Assembly: GCF_900000175.1 (NCBI RefSeq)
Contig: NZ_CWGJ01000028.1
Coordinates: forward strand, 1 to 64,000
Direction of reading: 5' to 3'
From: Estrella lausannensis
Lineage (GTDB): Bacteria; Chlamydiota; Chlamydiia; Chlamydiales; Criblamydiaceae
DNA: 64,000 nucleotides
In this document: positions 50,374-59,712 of the stretch, piece by piece
Numbering within the stretch: the first letter of the stretch is position 1
Layout of the letters: the number at the start of each line of letters is the position of its first letter
Notes under the pieces: model-generated
Databases searched by the model: none
What the model was told of the DNA's origin: nothing
Seen by the model: only the letters and a program-made list of their open reading frames with translations
Translations under genes and position numbers: made by a program

Positions 50374-52719
50374 TTAGAATTTTCCGCCAATGCTGATGAA
50401 GAAGCGCTTCACGTCAGACCGGTCTTCAGGGTTGAAGGGGAAGCCATATCCAACTGTCAGAGGAGGCGTGCTTTCAAACAGCTGCACCCTGATACCGCCG
50501 CCGGCAGAAGTCCATGGAGTTCCGAAATTCCACTTCACATCGGAAAGATAACCGGAATCAACAAAGATGAAGGCATCCAGGCGCTTCCACAGCCTTCTCG
50601 ACACTTCGCAGGAGAAAAGTTGCATCGAGATACCGCCTTTTGGCTCGTCGCTGCAATACTTTTTACCGAGACGATAGGGTCTGTAGCCGCGGATTTCGCT
50701 GTCGCCCCCCAGATAGAAGCGTTCGTCAAGAGGTATGTCTGGGAAGTTGGTGCTCCATAGGGGTTGAATGAAGCGGAAGTCCCATCGGAGTTTGACGATT
50801 GTCTTTTCGTCGAAAGGATAGTAGAAGGTGTTTAAGTAGGCCAAGCTTAAAAATGTAAAGTCTCCCCCGACACCTGCAAATTCCCCGAATACCCTCGACT
50901 TATAACCAGTTGTTGGTCTGGCCACGCTGTCGGTGGAGTCATAGATCCAGCTCGATCCTACTGCCGAAATGATGCCTGTATGCGCGTCTTCGATCAGTTT
51001 TTTTGAGCAGTGGCTTCGTAATTCAAGATCTGATCTGCGGATGCGGTAGTGAATACCGGTTTTAACGAAGGCGTTAACATCATAAGTACCATGCATGGTA
51101 TAGCCGGACGCGACGATTGTGTAGTCGTCTGAGATATAACGTGAGTAAGACTTTTCAAAATCGCAGCCGACGCTCCACTTTGTGTCCCAGAAGTGGGGCT
51201 TTGTCCACGATATCAGATATTTGGAGCTTTTTCCACCCAGTAGGATGGTGGCATGGGCGTATTCGCCGCCGCCCCGATAGCGCGACGTTCCGCATTGCTC
51301 CCCGGCCAAAAAGCCCTTGGAGTTGAAGTTCCTCTCGGTGATGTTAAATCCTCCGAAGACGTTCTCGGCGGTCGAGAAGCCAAAGAAAGCACCGAAATTG
51401 CCTGTTGAGGTTTCTTCTACTTCGATGTGGACGTCTCTGTAATTATCTCCAAGACAGGAGGCACCCTCTTCCGAGCGGACGGCATAGACGTTGACGTTTT
51501 TGAAGTAACCGATGTTTTTGAGGCGCATCTCGGTTTTCCTCAGCTTGTCGGAATTGAAGACATCGCCGGGAACAAGCAATGTTTCATGCAGGATGACTTC
51601 TGTTTCCGTAATCTGATTGCCGAAGATCTTGATCATGCCGACTCGGTATTGCTCACCTTCGTCGATGCTGATATGGATGTCGTAGGCGGCAGCGTCCGGC
51701 TCGAGCGTCGGCTCAAAGGAGACGACCGTATCAATATATCCCCTCTTACCATAGAGAGCGGATACGTTGTCGACCGCGATGCGCACCCGTTCGGGAGCGT
51801 AAGCCATGCCTTCTCTGACGCAGAGCACACTCAGCACCTCTTCATCTGTAAAGAGGCAGTTGCCTTCGAAGGAAATTTTTCCGAAGTAATAGGGGCAACC
51901 TCTGTCTGCCGTGATGATCACTACAATACGGTTGCAGTCTTTAGCTTCTCGCACATCGATGTTGACTTGCGCGTCAGCATAGCCTTTGTTTTGCAGGTAA
52001 TTCAAGATCATGAACTGGTCTTGCTGCATTGCCTCTTCGTGGTAGGTACCCTCTCCATTGAATAAGCTGAGCAAGAAAGTGTATTTTTTTGTGATCATCA
52101 TCTCCGTCAGCTCATCCTCTTCACATTCGGTGAAGCCGCGGAAACAGATTTTTTCGATCATTCCGGCCCTGCCTTCATTGACGTGGATGATAATTTCCAC
52201 CTCGTTGGTGCAAGGATCCACACATGTCTCATAGCTTAGAAGGGCCTCGAAGAAACCTTGTTTGATGTAGTAAGCTTTGAGTTTGTGAAAGGACTTGTTG
52301 AATGTCTGTCTGTCAAAAATCGATCCGGACGGGACATCCAGCTCTTTGAGTAGATCGGAGCTCGATACTTTGTAGTTGCCGTCGAACCGGATACAGCTGA
52401 TTTTGGGTTTGGGTTGAAGATGAAGTGAGATTCTCAGTTTGCCGTTGACCGACTCCAGCCTCGGGTCGATGCGGTCAAAATCTTTAGACAGGTTTTTCAG
52501 GTCCTGGTCAAATTCGATCTGCGAGAAAAAAGTTCCCTCTTTCGTGCGCATCTTTGATCTTGCCATCGGCTCGAAGGTGGAACCATTTTCGCTCTCGATT
52601 TCAAACCGGATGGATTCGACAGGCTGATTTTCAAAGATCACGTTATCCGACTTTGCGGAGGAGGGAGAAAGAGAGGCTATGGCTGTGAAGAGGAACAGTA
52701 TAATCGAGCGAAGCTGCAT
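50374..52719 (-). CDS. bamA: Outer membrane protein assembly factor BamA (Omp85)
   Basis: From the ATG at 52719, with AGG five bases upstream, the protein has 781 residues; the frame is open 30 codons further. A signal peptide (SIILFLFTAIASLSPSSA) is followed by five POTRA domains to about residue 420. A C-terminal 16-strand barrel then shows the loop 6 motif as EIRGYRPYRLG, and the protein ends in a short aromatic-rich strand (RFFISIGGKF). It inserts outer-membrane barrels. Immediately downstream come skp and lpxD. Its upstream region carries a full palindromic element. Confidence 0.95.
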   Translation of the reverse strand: MQLRSIILFLFTAIASLSPSSAKSDNVIFENQPVESIRFEIESENGSTFEPMARSKMRTKEGTFFSQIEFDQDLKNLSKDFDRIDPRLESVNGKLRISLHLQPKPKISCIRFDGNYKVSSSDLLKELDVPSGSIFDRQTFNKSFHKLKAYYIKQGFFEALLSYETCVDPCTNEVEIIIHVNEGRAGMIEKICFRGFTECEEDELTEMMITKKYTFLLSLFNGEGTYHEEAMQQDQFMILNYLQNKGYADAQVNIDVREAKDCNRIVVIITADRGCPYYFGKISFEGNCLFTDEEVLSVLCVREGMAYAPERVRIAVDNVSALYGKRGYIDTVVSFEPTLEPDAAAYDIHISIDEGEQYRVGMIKIFGNQITETEVILHETLLVPGDVFNSDKLRKTEMRLKNIGYFKNVNVYAVRSEEGASCLGDNYRDVHIEVEETSTGNFGAFFGFSTAENVFGGFNITERNFNSKGFLAGEQCGTSRYRGGGEYAHATILLGGKSSKYLISWTKPHFWDTKWSVGCDFEKSYSRYISDDYTIVASGYTMHGTYDVNAFVKTGIHYRIRRSDLELRSHCSKKLIEDAHTGIISAVGSSWIYDSTDSVARPTTGYKSRVFGEFAGVGGDFTFLSLAYLNTFYYPFDEKTIVKLRWDFRFIQPLWSTNFPDIPLDERFYLGGDSEIRGYRPYRLGKKYCSDEPKGGISMQLFSCEVSRRLWKRLDAFIFVDSGYLSDVKWNFGTPWTSAGGGIRVQLFESTPPLTVGYGFPFNPEDRSDVKRFFISIGGKF

Positions 52720-52790
52720 AGGTAACCTAATTGATGCCGTGTTGTGAACGTTTGATCTTAAGTTGATGGTCTTTGAGACTGTTAACGGAT

Positions 52791-52953
52791 TATACCGAAA
52801 GTTACTCAAAATTCGCGGTTTTGCTTTGAGAAAGCTTTGGTGTCGAAAGATTGTAAGTCATCTCATATTTCTAATATTAGGTGACTTGCAATCTTACAAA
52901 CTTGGGGAGCTTTCTCTTTGCCAAAAGCCAAATTTTGAGACATTTTCGGTATA
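52791..52953. mobile_element. Full-length palindromic TATACCGAAAG element (copy A)
   Basis: This 163-bp copy begins TATACCGAAAGTTACTC and ends GAGACATTTTCGGTATA. The two halves are imperfect reverse complements over almost their whole length. The centre holds AAGTCATCTCATATTTC then TAATATTAGGTGACTTG, itself a palindrome. As single strand it would fold into a hairpin of about 80 bp. It lies upstream of bamA. No coding capacity. Confidence 0.88.
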
Positions 52954-53136
52954 AGTTCTGCCTTCGTGGGTGACTTAAACCTCCCCTCGTTTTCACTGAT
53001 GTTAAGACCTGCTTGCGTGAAAAGTCCGCAAGGCTCTTCATGATAGGTAAAATAGTCCTATTATTGCAAGAAAGAGCCACTGATATGATTCCTTCAGTAT
53101 TTTTTTTTGATTCAATGAATTTGTGTTTGGCTAAAT
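52954..53136. other. Spacer between element copies A and B
   Basis: About 180 bases with no supported gene or structure; a short minus-strand frame crosses into both elements and is spurious. Confidence 0.4.
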
Positions 53137-53303
53137 CATAACGAAAGCGTCTCAAAATTTGGCTTTTGGCAAAGAGGAAGCTCCCTGAGCTTCAAAGGTT
53201 GCAAGTCACCTAATATTAGAAATATGGGATGACTTACAATCTTTGGGGCCTTTGAGGCTTTTTCAAAGCCCCCTTTGTCTAATTTTGAAGTGCTTTTGGC
53301 ATG
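53137..53303. mobile_element. Palindromic TATACCGAAAG element (copy B, core inverted)
   Basis: The ends are eroded (CATAACGAAAGCGTCTC on the left, GAAGTGCTTTTGGCAT on the right). The core GCAAGTCACCTAATATTAG then AAATATG matches copies A and C in the opposite orientation. Length is about 167 bp. It lies in the bamA-recR gap. Confidence 0.8.
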
Positions 53304-53424
53304 GATAAAACTTACTGAAATGGCTGGTTACAGACGATTTCTCCCTAGCTACGAGTCGATTTCAATGAAGTTGTTTCATCGGAAATTGAACATCACTTTT
53401 GATGGAGAGAGATTCTGTTGTATG

Positions 53425-53453
53425 TCGAAAGAGTCTTAAAATCTTAAATTTGG
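53425..53453. repeat. Left-half fragment of a TATACCGAAAG element
   Basis: TATGTCGAAAGAGTCTTAAA and the following ATCTTAAATTTGG resemble the left end only; no right end follows. Confidence 0.5.
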
Positions 53454-53537
53454 GGACAGTTTCTATAGGATTGAGAGAGGAGACAACCCTAGACATTACC
53501 AATAACCTGCAATCGTAGTTTTTTTGCGGGCAGTCTC

Positions 53538-54134
53538 TTATACCTGGCTCCGCCCCATCAGCGCTTTAGATAAGGTGGCCTGGTCAATGAGATCTAATGA
53601 GCTGCCCATGGGGATCCCTGTGGCGAGGCGCAAAACTTTGACACCGGTCGACTCAAGCTCTCTTTTAAGATAGAGCGCTGTCGCGTCGCCCTCCAGTGTT
53701 GAGTCGAAGGCCAAGACAACTTCTTGGAATTGTAGTGTTTCAATCCGTTCTAAAAGCCGTTCGATCCCCAAGGTGTCGGGACCCTGGCCTCTTAGAGGAG
53801 AGAGGAGGTGGTTGAGGACGTGGTATGCGCCTTTGAAAAGACCGGTGGAGTCTATCGCCAAGACGCTCTTAAATGAGGAGACTACGCAGACTTTTTTTTC
53901 CTTGAGCCTTTGCTCTTGGCAGAATTGACAGTCAGTTTCCTCTATCAGGCAGCCGCATGCAGGGCAAAAGCGCACTGCGTTTTTAAGTTCACCGAGAAGA
54001 CGGGAGATTTTTTTTAGATCATCAGCCGACCATGCCAGCATCTCAAAGGCAAAACGTTCAGCGGTTCTACTGCCGACACCCGGTAGTTTCTTTAACGATT
54101 CGATCAGTAATTTGAGATGGTGTGGGTATTTCAT
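53538..54134 (-). CDS. recR: Recombination mediator RecR
   Basis: A 198-residue protein with an N-terminal helix-hairpin-helix (KKLPGVGSRTAERFAFEML). A four-cysteine zinc site follows (CPACGCLIEETDCQFC). The Toprim domain includes VLAFDSTLEGDATALYL and the C-terminal LATGIPMGSSLDLID. It acts with RecF and RecO in gap repair. In Chlamydia recR lies beside omp85 as here, but here about 800 bases of repeats separate them. Confidence 0.95.
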   Translation of the reverse strand: MKYPHHLKLLIESLKKLPGVGSRTAERFAFEMLAWSADDLKKISRLLGELKNAVRFCPACGCLIEETDCQFCQEQRLKEKKVCVVSSFKSVLAIDSTGLFKGAYHVLNHLLSPLRGQGPDTLGIERLLERIETLQFQEVVLAFDSTLEGDATALYLKRELESTGVKVLRLATGIPMGSSLDLIDQATLSKALMGRSQV

Positions 54135-54260
54135 GAGCTGCCGGGATGCCTTCCGTGGTTTTCCTGAGATTAAGGAGTGATTTTGCCTCGATTGGTTTTT
54201 TTTGAGAATTTATTTTGCTGCAAGGGGTGCTTCTCTATAATTATTTGATGAATTATATGT

Positions 54261-54288
54261 ATACCGAAAGTGCTTCAAAATCTTAAAG
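54261..54288. repeat. Left-half fragment of a TATACCGAAAG element
   Basis: TATACCGAAAGTGCTTCAAA continues as ATCTTAAA, matching the left arm of the neighbouring full copy that begins 46 bases downstream. It is probably a truncated copy or a partial duplication. Confidence 0.65.
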
Positions 54289-54306
54289 TTTGAGAGTTTT
54301 CGTTTT

Positions 54307-54467
54307 ATACCGAAAGTGTTTCAAAATTTGAGGTTTGGCTTTGAGAAAGCCTCGGGATTGAAAGATTGCAAGTCACCTCATATTTCTAATATTAGGTGAC
54401 TTGCAATCTTTCAATCGCGAAAGCGTTCTCTTTGCCAAAAACCAAATTTTGAGACACTTTCGGTATA
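54307..54467. mobile_element. Full-length palindromic TATACCGAAAG element (copy C, best preserved)
   Basis: This 161-bp copy begins TATACCGAAAGTGTTTCAAA and ends GAGACACTTTCGGTATA. Each half is about 80 bases and they pair with few mismatches. The centre reads GATTGCAAGTCACCTC...GGTGACTTGCAATC. It shares the core with copies A and B. The short elements elsewhere keep only the outer ~25-35 bases of each arm. Confidence 0.9.
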
Positions 54468-54639
54468 GAGACTGTTAACGAGTCCGTTAACAGGTTCTTA
54501 GAGTCTGTCCTGAAATTGAAATCGTATGGTTTGTTTGCCGAATAGGGTTATTAGCATACTGATTTGAGTCTTAGGACAGCCACCTAGAGATATATATCGC
54601 AAAGCGGACGTCGTGGGTCTTTTTTTAAAGTAGGTTTTT

Positions 54640-56511
54640 ATGAGCGGAATTATTTTAACTTCCAGGAACGAGTGGGCTCTTTACGAAAAGGAGCTGATCT
54701 CAAAAGAAGAGCTGGGAGTGGAAACTAGAGAAGGGCGCTCTTACCGAAAATGGTCATGCCAACGGGCGGTTACCGGCTTGGTGCGGGTAGTCAAGCTCAT
54801 TGAGGCTATTGCTTGGACCCTGTTTACACTCTGTCTTGCTCTTGTTTCTGCTGGAGTGAGGGAACTTTGGGGTCAAGCTCTTTCAGGAAGAGAGACCATC
54901 GTGCTCTTAAGCCCTTTGCCTAAGGAAGTGCCATACCCGACAGTTCCCCTGGAGGCAAAGCATACCCCGGCCCCGTCTCTCCGCAAAGAAGATCCGGTCG
55001 AGCTCCCTCCCTCCGCTCCGGTTTTCGATTCAGAAACATCCTCAGAATATGGACTGGACGAGGAATCTTCTCAGTCGAGTTCCGAATCTCAACCGGATGA
55101 ATTTCCGCCTCTCAAAGAAGATGTGATGGCGGATGTTGCAACTCATTTGTCATCTACTTCTTCCGACGATTTATCAAAGAGTGATTCCAGTGACGAAATT
55201 GACAGCTCATCGGGTTCTTCAAGTGGATCGGAATCCGATGGAATTGATTTCGATGAGGACGATTTCGACGCAGTCGGAGAGAAAAATGATATTGATTTTG
55301 GTCTGGGAGAGTATGGGATAGGAAATCTTTTGGCGGCACTCGACTCGCTAACTGAAGAGGTGGATTTCAGGGCGCATCCACTCTATCCAAGGCTTTTGGA
55401 TAAGCGAAAAGAGGTTTACGCTCTTCTGCAAGATACACCCAAGGAGTCAGCCGAGGCTCTACTTTCTGATTTTATAGAGAACTGTTTGGTTGTCCATGGA
55501 AATCACCCCGCCTGGGAGTCTCTCAAAGCGGCATATGAAAAATCACGAGTCCAGAAACGAATGTCTTGGGAAGTGCCGGAGTTGTTTTATCGGGCTTCCG
55601 CGCTACTGAAAGACTATAAGCTCGCTGTCGATATTGAAAAAGTGCGCAATAAAATTCTCTCTTTTATCCCTCCGGACACGTGCGGTATTTCAAATTACCC
55701 AAAAAAACCTGGCAGGGTTTTAGTTGAAGACCATCTGGTGGGCGACTACGCCGTCAGCGTGCGGTCTGCCCAAGGAATCCGGGATACGATGGAAGATGAG
55801 GACCTGGCGACTTTGTTTACTCTGGAAAGGCCTGAAGGGGTCGTTAACGTGCCTTGTTTTGCTGTTTTTGATGGCCATGGCGGCAGCGATTGCTCCAAAT
55901 TCCTTCGAGATAATTTTGCAGGCTATATGGCGCGGGAACTCAGCAGCCAGGCCGAGCTTAACGACCTTACCATTACCAATGCCATCAAGATGGCGTTTGC
56001 CAAAGCTAACACCGCTTTCTTACGCCAAGATGAAAAAAACATGAGCGGATCGACAGCGGTTGTGGCGCTGGTTATCAATAACGCGCTATGGGTTGCTAAC
56101 AGCGGCGACGCCCGCGCAGTCTTAGATGATGCAGGCACTGCAAGGCAGCTCAGCAACGATGCCAAGCCGACCAAGCCTGAGTTCCTTAAAGGGATTCGAA
56201 GCCGTGGCGGCTGGGTTCTTGGAACCCGCGTTAATGGAATCTTGGCGACCGCGAGAGCTTTTGGCGATCGGGTTGTCATCGGAGTTACGGCACGGCCTCA
56301 GATCCGTAAGTTTGATCTCACCGTGGCACAAGAGAACAGGCGTCGCCTGATCCTTGCTTGTGATGGTCTCTTCGATGTCGTCGGTTCGGACGAGGCGGTA
56401 GAGCACATCAAAGGTTTGCACTCGCCAAGCGTAGCTGCCCGCGATCTCTTTGACTTGGCGTTTGAGAGGGGGACTACTGATAACGTCACGGTCATGGTCG
56501 TTCAGTTATAG
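54640..56511 (+). CDS. PP2C-type serine/threonine phosphatase with membrane segment (predicted active)
   Basis: The 623-residue protein has a conserved N-terminal module with KWS...GL and a hydrophobic segment (VKLIEAIAWTLFTLCLALVS, ~51-72). An acidic, serine-rich low-complexity region (~130-225) and a helical spacer follow. A eukaryotic-type PPM phosphatase domain begins near residue 365. Its metal ligands are all in place: Glu385-Asp386 in TMEDED, Asp411 in FDGHGG, Asp575 in ACDGLFDV and Asp614 in TDNVTV. Asp490 (NSGDARAV) and Asp543 (AFGD) are also kept. A host- or self-directed phosphatase is inferred. The downstream gene is a full-length paralogue. Confidence 0.88.
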   Translation: MSGIILTSRNEWALYEKELISKEELGVETREGRSYRKWSCQRAVTGLVRVVKLIEAIAWTLFTLCLALVSAGVRELWGQALSGRETIVLLSPLPKEVPYPTVPLEAKHTPAPSLRKEDPVELPPSAPVFDSETSSEYGLDEESSQSSSESQPDEFPPLKEDVMADVATHLSSTSSDDLSKSDSSDEIDSSSGSSSGSESDGIDFDEDDFDAVGEKNDIDFGLGEYGIGNLLAALDSLTEEVDFRAHPLYPRLLDKRKEVYALLQDTPKESAEALLSDFIENCLVVHGNHPAWESLKAAYEKSRVQKRMSWEVPELFYRASALLKDYKLAVDIEKVRNKILSFIPPDTCGISNYPKKPGRVLVEDHLVGDYAVSVRSAQGIRDTMEDEDLATLFTLERPEGVVNVPCFAVFDGHGGSDCSKFLRDNFAGYMARELSSQAELNDLTITNAIKMAFAKANTAFLRQDEKNMSGSTAVVALVINNALWVANSGDARAVLDDAGTARQLSNDAKPTKPEFLKGIRSRGGWVLGTRVNGILATARAFGDRVVIGVTARPQIRKFDLTVAQENRRRLILACDGLFDVVGSDEAVEHIKGLHSPSVAARDLFDLAFERGTTDNVTVMVVQL

Positions 56512-56544
56512 CAGTTGCCGCATCAACCGTTTGAAAAGGTGATT

Positions 56545-56571
56545 TATACCGAAAGAGTCTTGAAATTTTAT
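56545..56571. repeat. Left-half fragment of a TATACCGAAAG element between the PP2C genes
   Basis: TATACCGAAAGAGTCTTGAA followed by ATTTTAT matches the left end of the family. No right end is found before the second PP2C gene starts at 56650. Confidence 0.6.
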
Positions 56572-56649
56572 AAAGCAGCTGTTTTTCGATGCTTTTTTGT
56601 CGGTTATTTTTTATTGTATAGAGTGTTTAATTAACATTCTGTCGATTTC

Positions 56650-58362
56650 ATGAAAGAAATATTTCTAAATAATGAAGTAAGTCTAGTTGATATTAAGCCA
56701 CGCGCGGGAGAGGCCAGTGAATATAAGCCGGCCATTGAAGCAAGAAATGGGCGGAAATATGTCAAATGGTCGTATGAAAAAGAGGTGGCGGGTCTAGCGC
56801 GCGCACTGCGCATCATTCAGGCGATTGCCCTGACTGTGTTCACACTTTTTTTGGGGCTTTTATCAAATGATATCCGACTTCTCTGGTCGGAAGGCGTTAG
56901 CGGAAGGGAGGTTGTGCTTGTTTTTAACCCTCTTGCCAGAAAAACGGAGCGGGACGAGATCGATCTGGCTCTGCCGAAAAGAGCGGCGGAGCAGGGCGCT
57001 TCTCTTCCAGCAGCGGTCTCTGACGATTTCAGGGCCGGTGCCTTTGCTATGGAGACCCATGAACGTACAATGGCGGGTGAGGAGGATGAACTCCCCGATA
57101 TGGTTTGTCTCGAGGGAGACGAAGAGTTGAATCATATGGGAGAGAGAGGGGGAGACCCTCTCTTTTTCAGTTTTGAGGAGCGCTCGGCAACCATTTCTCC
57201 TTTAGAAGTTCTTAAAGCCCAAAGGAAAGAGATTCACCAGGAGCTGAGGAAACCCATACCTTCTCCGTTGAATGAAAGTATTACTTCGTTTCTGGGCAAT
57301 TGCCTGGTTCTCTACGGTGATAAACCTCACTGGGCGGAATTTAAAAAATCTTGGCTTTCCTATCAGCTCCTCACCGAGCACGATTCCGACAGGGTTTCAA
57401 AAACATGGCATCTAGTTAACTATTTCTATGAGGCCAGTTCATTACTTAAAGATTTCAAAGTGACAACGGATGTCGATAGGGTACGCACTAAGATTTTAGC
57501 CCCGGTTGAGCTGGATATGAACGCGCTAGCTGGATATGTTCGTACTCCGGTTCCAACCTCTCCAGGTCCCATTGATAAATGCTCCCTCTTTCTAGATTCC
57601 TTCAAAACCGCTATCTACTCAGCAAAAGGGGAGCGGTATACCATGGAGAATCAGTACTTGGCTAAGCTGCTCACGATTGAGCGCCCTGAAGGAGCGATCG
57701 AGGTTCCGTGCTTTGCCGTGTTTGATGGTCACTGCGATGAGCGTTGCTCTCTCTTTTTGAAGAACCGTTTGGCTGGATTTATCACGGCAGAGCTGAAAGC
57801 GAGCCCTCTTCTCGATGATTTAAATATCACAAACGCTCTCAAACTGGCATTTGTCAAAGCCAATGCTGAATTTAAGAAAGAGTACTATTTAAGTGGATCG
57901 ACAGCGGTGGTTGCCCTTTTAATTAAGGGGGCTCTTTGGGTTGCTAACACCGGCAGCTCGCGAGCCGTTCTCTCAGAAGGGGGTGTTGCCAGGCAGCTTA
58001 GTCAAGACGCAAAACCGACTAATGAAGAATTTAAAAAAGGGATTTTCAGCCGCGGCGGCTGGATGATTTATGGTAGGGTGAACGGCAAGCTTGCCATAGC
58101 CAGATCATTTGGTGTTCAGGGAGAACTTGGAGTGACGGCTAGGCCTAAAATTCGCAAAATAGACATAGAGCCAGACGAGCGAATGTCGAGGTATTTGATT
58201 CTCGCTTGCGACGGGTTATTTGATGTCGTCAGCTCAATCCAGGCGGCCTCTCAGGCCGAAGGCTTAACTGATCCGGCCGATGTTGCGGAGGTTTTGTTTC
58301 ATCTGGCGTTTCAGCGGGGAACAAGGGACAACGTTACGGTGATGGTTGCCAAATTGAGCTAA
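56650..58362 (+). CDS. PP2C-family paralogue with degraded metal site (likely pseudophosphatase)
   Basis: The 570-residue protein matches its upstream neighbour from end to end: the KWS...GLARA module, a membrane segment (IIQAIALTVFTLFLGLLS), a variable linker and the PPM domain. The serine-rich linker is much shorter. In the PPM domain the first metal pair is Glu333-Asn334 rather than Glu-Asp. DGHGG is DGHCD (Asp359 kept). The GD of NSGDAR is GS (Ser436) and the FGD of motif 8 is FGV (Val489). Asp521 and Asp560 remain. Loss of the Asp ligand at 334 argues against normal two-metal catalysis, so it may regulate or shield the active paralogue or bind phosphoproteins. Confidence 0.82.
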   Translation: MKEIFLNNEVSLVDIKPRAGEASEYKPAIEARNGRKYVKWSYEKEVAGLARALRIIQAIALTVFTLFLGLLSNDIRLLWSEGVSGREVVLVFNPLARKTERDEIDLALPKRAAEQGASLPAAVSDDFRAGAFAMETHERTMAGEEDELPDMVCLEGDEELNHMGERGGDPLFFSFEERSATISPLEVLKAQRKEIHQELRKPIPSPLNESITSFLGNCLVLYGDKPHWAEFKKSWLSYQLLTEHDSDRVSKTWHLVNYFYEASSLLKDFKVTTDVDRVRTKILAPVELDMNALAGYVRTPVPTSPGPIDKCSLFLDSFKTAIYSAKGERYTMENQYLAKLLTIERPEGAIEVPCFAVFDGHCDERCSLFLKNRLAGFITAELKASPLLDDLNITNALKLAFVKANAEFKKEYYLSGSTAVVALLIKGALWVANTGSSRAVLSEGGVARQLSQDAKPTNEEFKKGIFSRGGWMIYGRVNGKLAIARSFGVQGELGVTARPKIRKIDIEPDERMSRYLILACDGLFDVVSSIQAASQAEGLTDPADVAEVLFHLAFQRGTRDNVTVMVAKLS

Positions 58363-58669
58363 CTTGAAGGTTGCCGCCCGAGGGGCAAATTCATGAACAG
58401 TCAGTGGCGAGGGATTTCTTCCTTTTATTGGCAGTCTCCTTAGGATAAAGAACTTTCCTGTTTTTTCCCTGATATGCTATGATCCCTATTTAATTTTTTA
58501 AATCAGCGGCGTTCACTTTATGAACCGGCATCAATAAAAAGTTTTTATTCGGCTCGCGGGTTCTTGGGAACAATCGGTCGATACAAAATTTATTAGGGTG
58601 GGTTTGTGGTGTGGTTGGCGAAAAATCAGATCGTCAACTCATGAGATGTCTGCATTACCGACGAGGCGT
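58363..58669. other. Intergenic region upstream of fabH
   Basis: About 300 bases. It contains the candidate extended -10 box at 58475-58483 and a T-rich run (58461-58466). No gene or repeat copy is seen. Confidence 0.45.
58475..58483 (+). promoter_or_regulatory. Candidate extended -10 promoter of the fab operon
   Basis: TGCTATGAT fits an extended -10 element (TGn followed by TATGAT) about 190 bases before fabH. The -35 region is weak. Confidence 0.35.
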
Positions 58670-59671
58670 ATGGCAATAAAAAAGGCTGCGGTCATCCGTT
58701 CCATCGGATCGTATATTCCAGAAAAGGTGGTGACGAATAAAGACCTTGAGAAGGTTGTCGACACGACCGATGAGTGGATAGTTCAGAGGACGGGGATTCG
58801 TGAAAGGCGCATCGCTGCCCAAGATGAATATCCCTCGACTATGGGCGCTAAAGCCGCTAGGGAGGCGCTTGCCAAGGCCGGAATAGCCGCGTCAGATCTT
58901 GACGCGATCATCGTCGCGACCATGACACCCGATTACATTTCTCCTTCGACAGCGGTTTTAGTTCAAAAGGAGCTTGCCGCACTCTGTCCGGCATTCGATA
59001 TAGGGGCTGCCTGCTCCGGCTATGTATTTGGGCTTTCGGTGGCTAAGGCCTACATCGAGTCGGGTGTTTTTAAGCGGATTCTCTTTGTCGCGACTGAAAA
59101 AATGTCCTCTTTCTTAAATTTTGAAGACCGTGCTTCCTGTGTTCTTTTCGGCGATGGCGCCACTGCCTGCATTATTGAAGAGGGAGGGACAGGTCTTAAA
59201 ATTGGAGAGATTGTCCTCGGGACCGATGGAAGCGGGTATAACTTGATCATGATTCCTGCAGGAGGGGCCCGCCAAACTGCGGATGAGACCACCGTCAGGG
59301 AAAAGAAACATATGATCACCCTAGAGGGGAAGGAAGTGTTCAAGCACGCGGTGCGCCGGATGAACAAAGTCTTAGAGGAGTGCCTGCAAAAGAGCGGAAT
59401 TGCCAAAGAACAGATCGCTTATCTCATCCCGCACCAGGCCAATGTCCGCATTATTGATTCTATCGTCAAGAATATGCAGTTTCCTGAAGAAAAAGTATGG
59501 GTAACCGTCGAGAAGTGGGCCAACACGAGCGCCTCCTCCATCGGTCTTGCCTTAAATGACCTATTGAACAAACGCCCACTGAAAGAGGGGGATATCATCG
59601 CGCTGACAGCATTTGGCGCCGGCCTGACGTTCGGGGCTGCCCTCTTAGAGAATGTATACGAACAGAAGTAG
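58670..59671 (+). CDS. fabH: 3-oxoacyl-ACP synthase III
   Basis: From the ATG at 58670, with GAGG just upstream, the protein has 333 residues; the frame is open 24 codons further. The condensing-enzyme triad is present: Cys115 in GAACSGYVFG, the histidine in IPHQANVRI and the asparagine in ANTSASSIG. It starts fatty-acid synthesis from acetyl-CoA and malonyl-ACP. It is the first gene of the fabH-fabD-fabG-acpP operon. Confidence 0.95.
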   Translation: MAIKKAAVIRSIGSYIPEKVVTNKDLEKVVDTTDEWIVQRTGIRERRIAAQDEYPSTMGAKAAREALAKAGIAASDLDAIIVATMTPDYISPSTAVLVQKELAALCPAFDIGAACSGYVFGLSVAKAYIESGVFKRILFVATEKMSSFLNFEDRASCVLFGDGATACIIEEGGTGLKIGEIVLGTDGSGYNLIMIPAGGARQTADETTVREKKHMITLEGKEVFKHAVRRMNKVLEECLQKSGIAKEQIAYLIPHQANVRIIDSIVKNMQFPEEKVWVTVEKWANTSASSIGLALNDLLNKRPLKEGDIIALTAFGAGLTFGAALLENVYEQK

Positions 59672-59712
59672 TGGTCGTCCTGAGAATGAACTATAGATAG
59701 CGGAGCCAATTA

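Larger units (their letters stand above)
54135..54639. other. Repeat-rich intergenic region before the PP2C pair
   Basis: About 500 bases hold a left-half fragment at 54261 and full copy C at 54307-54467. The motif GAGACTGTTAACG at 54467-54479 is repeated exactly at 52775-52787, beside copy A. GTTAAC occurs twice around a six-base spacer (54473-54490). No gene is supported. Confidence 0.5.
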
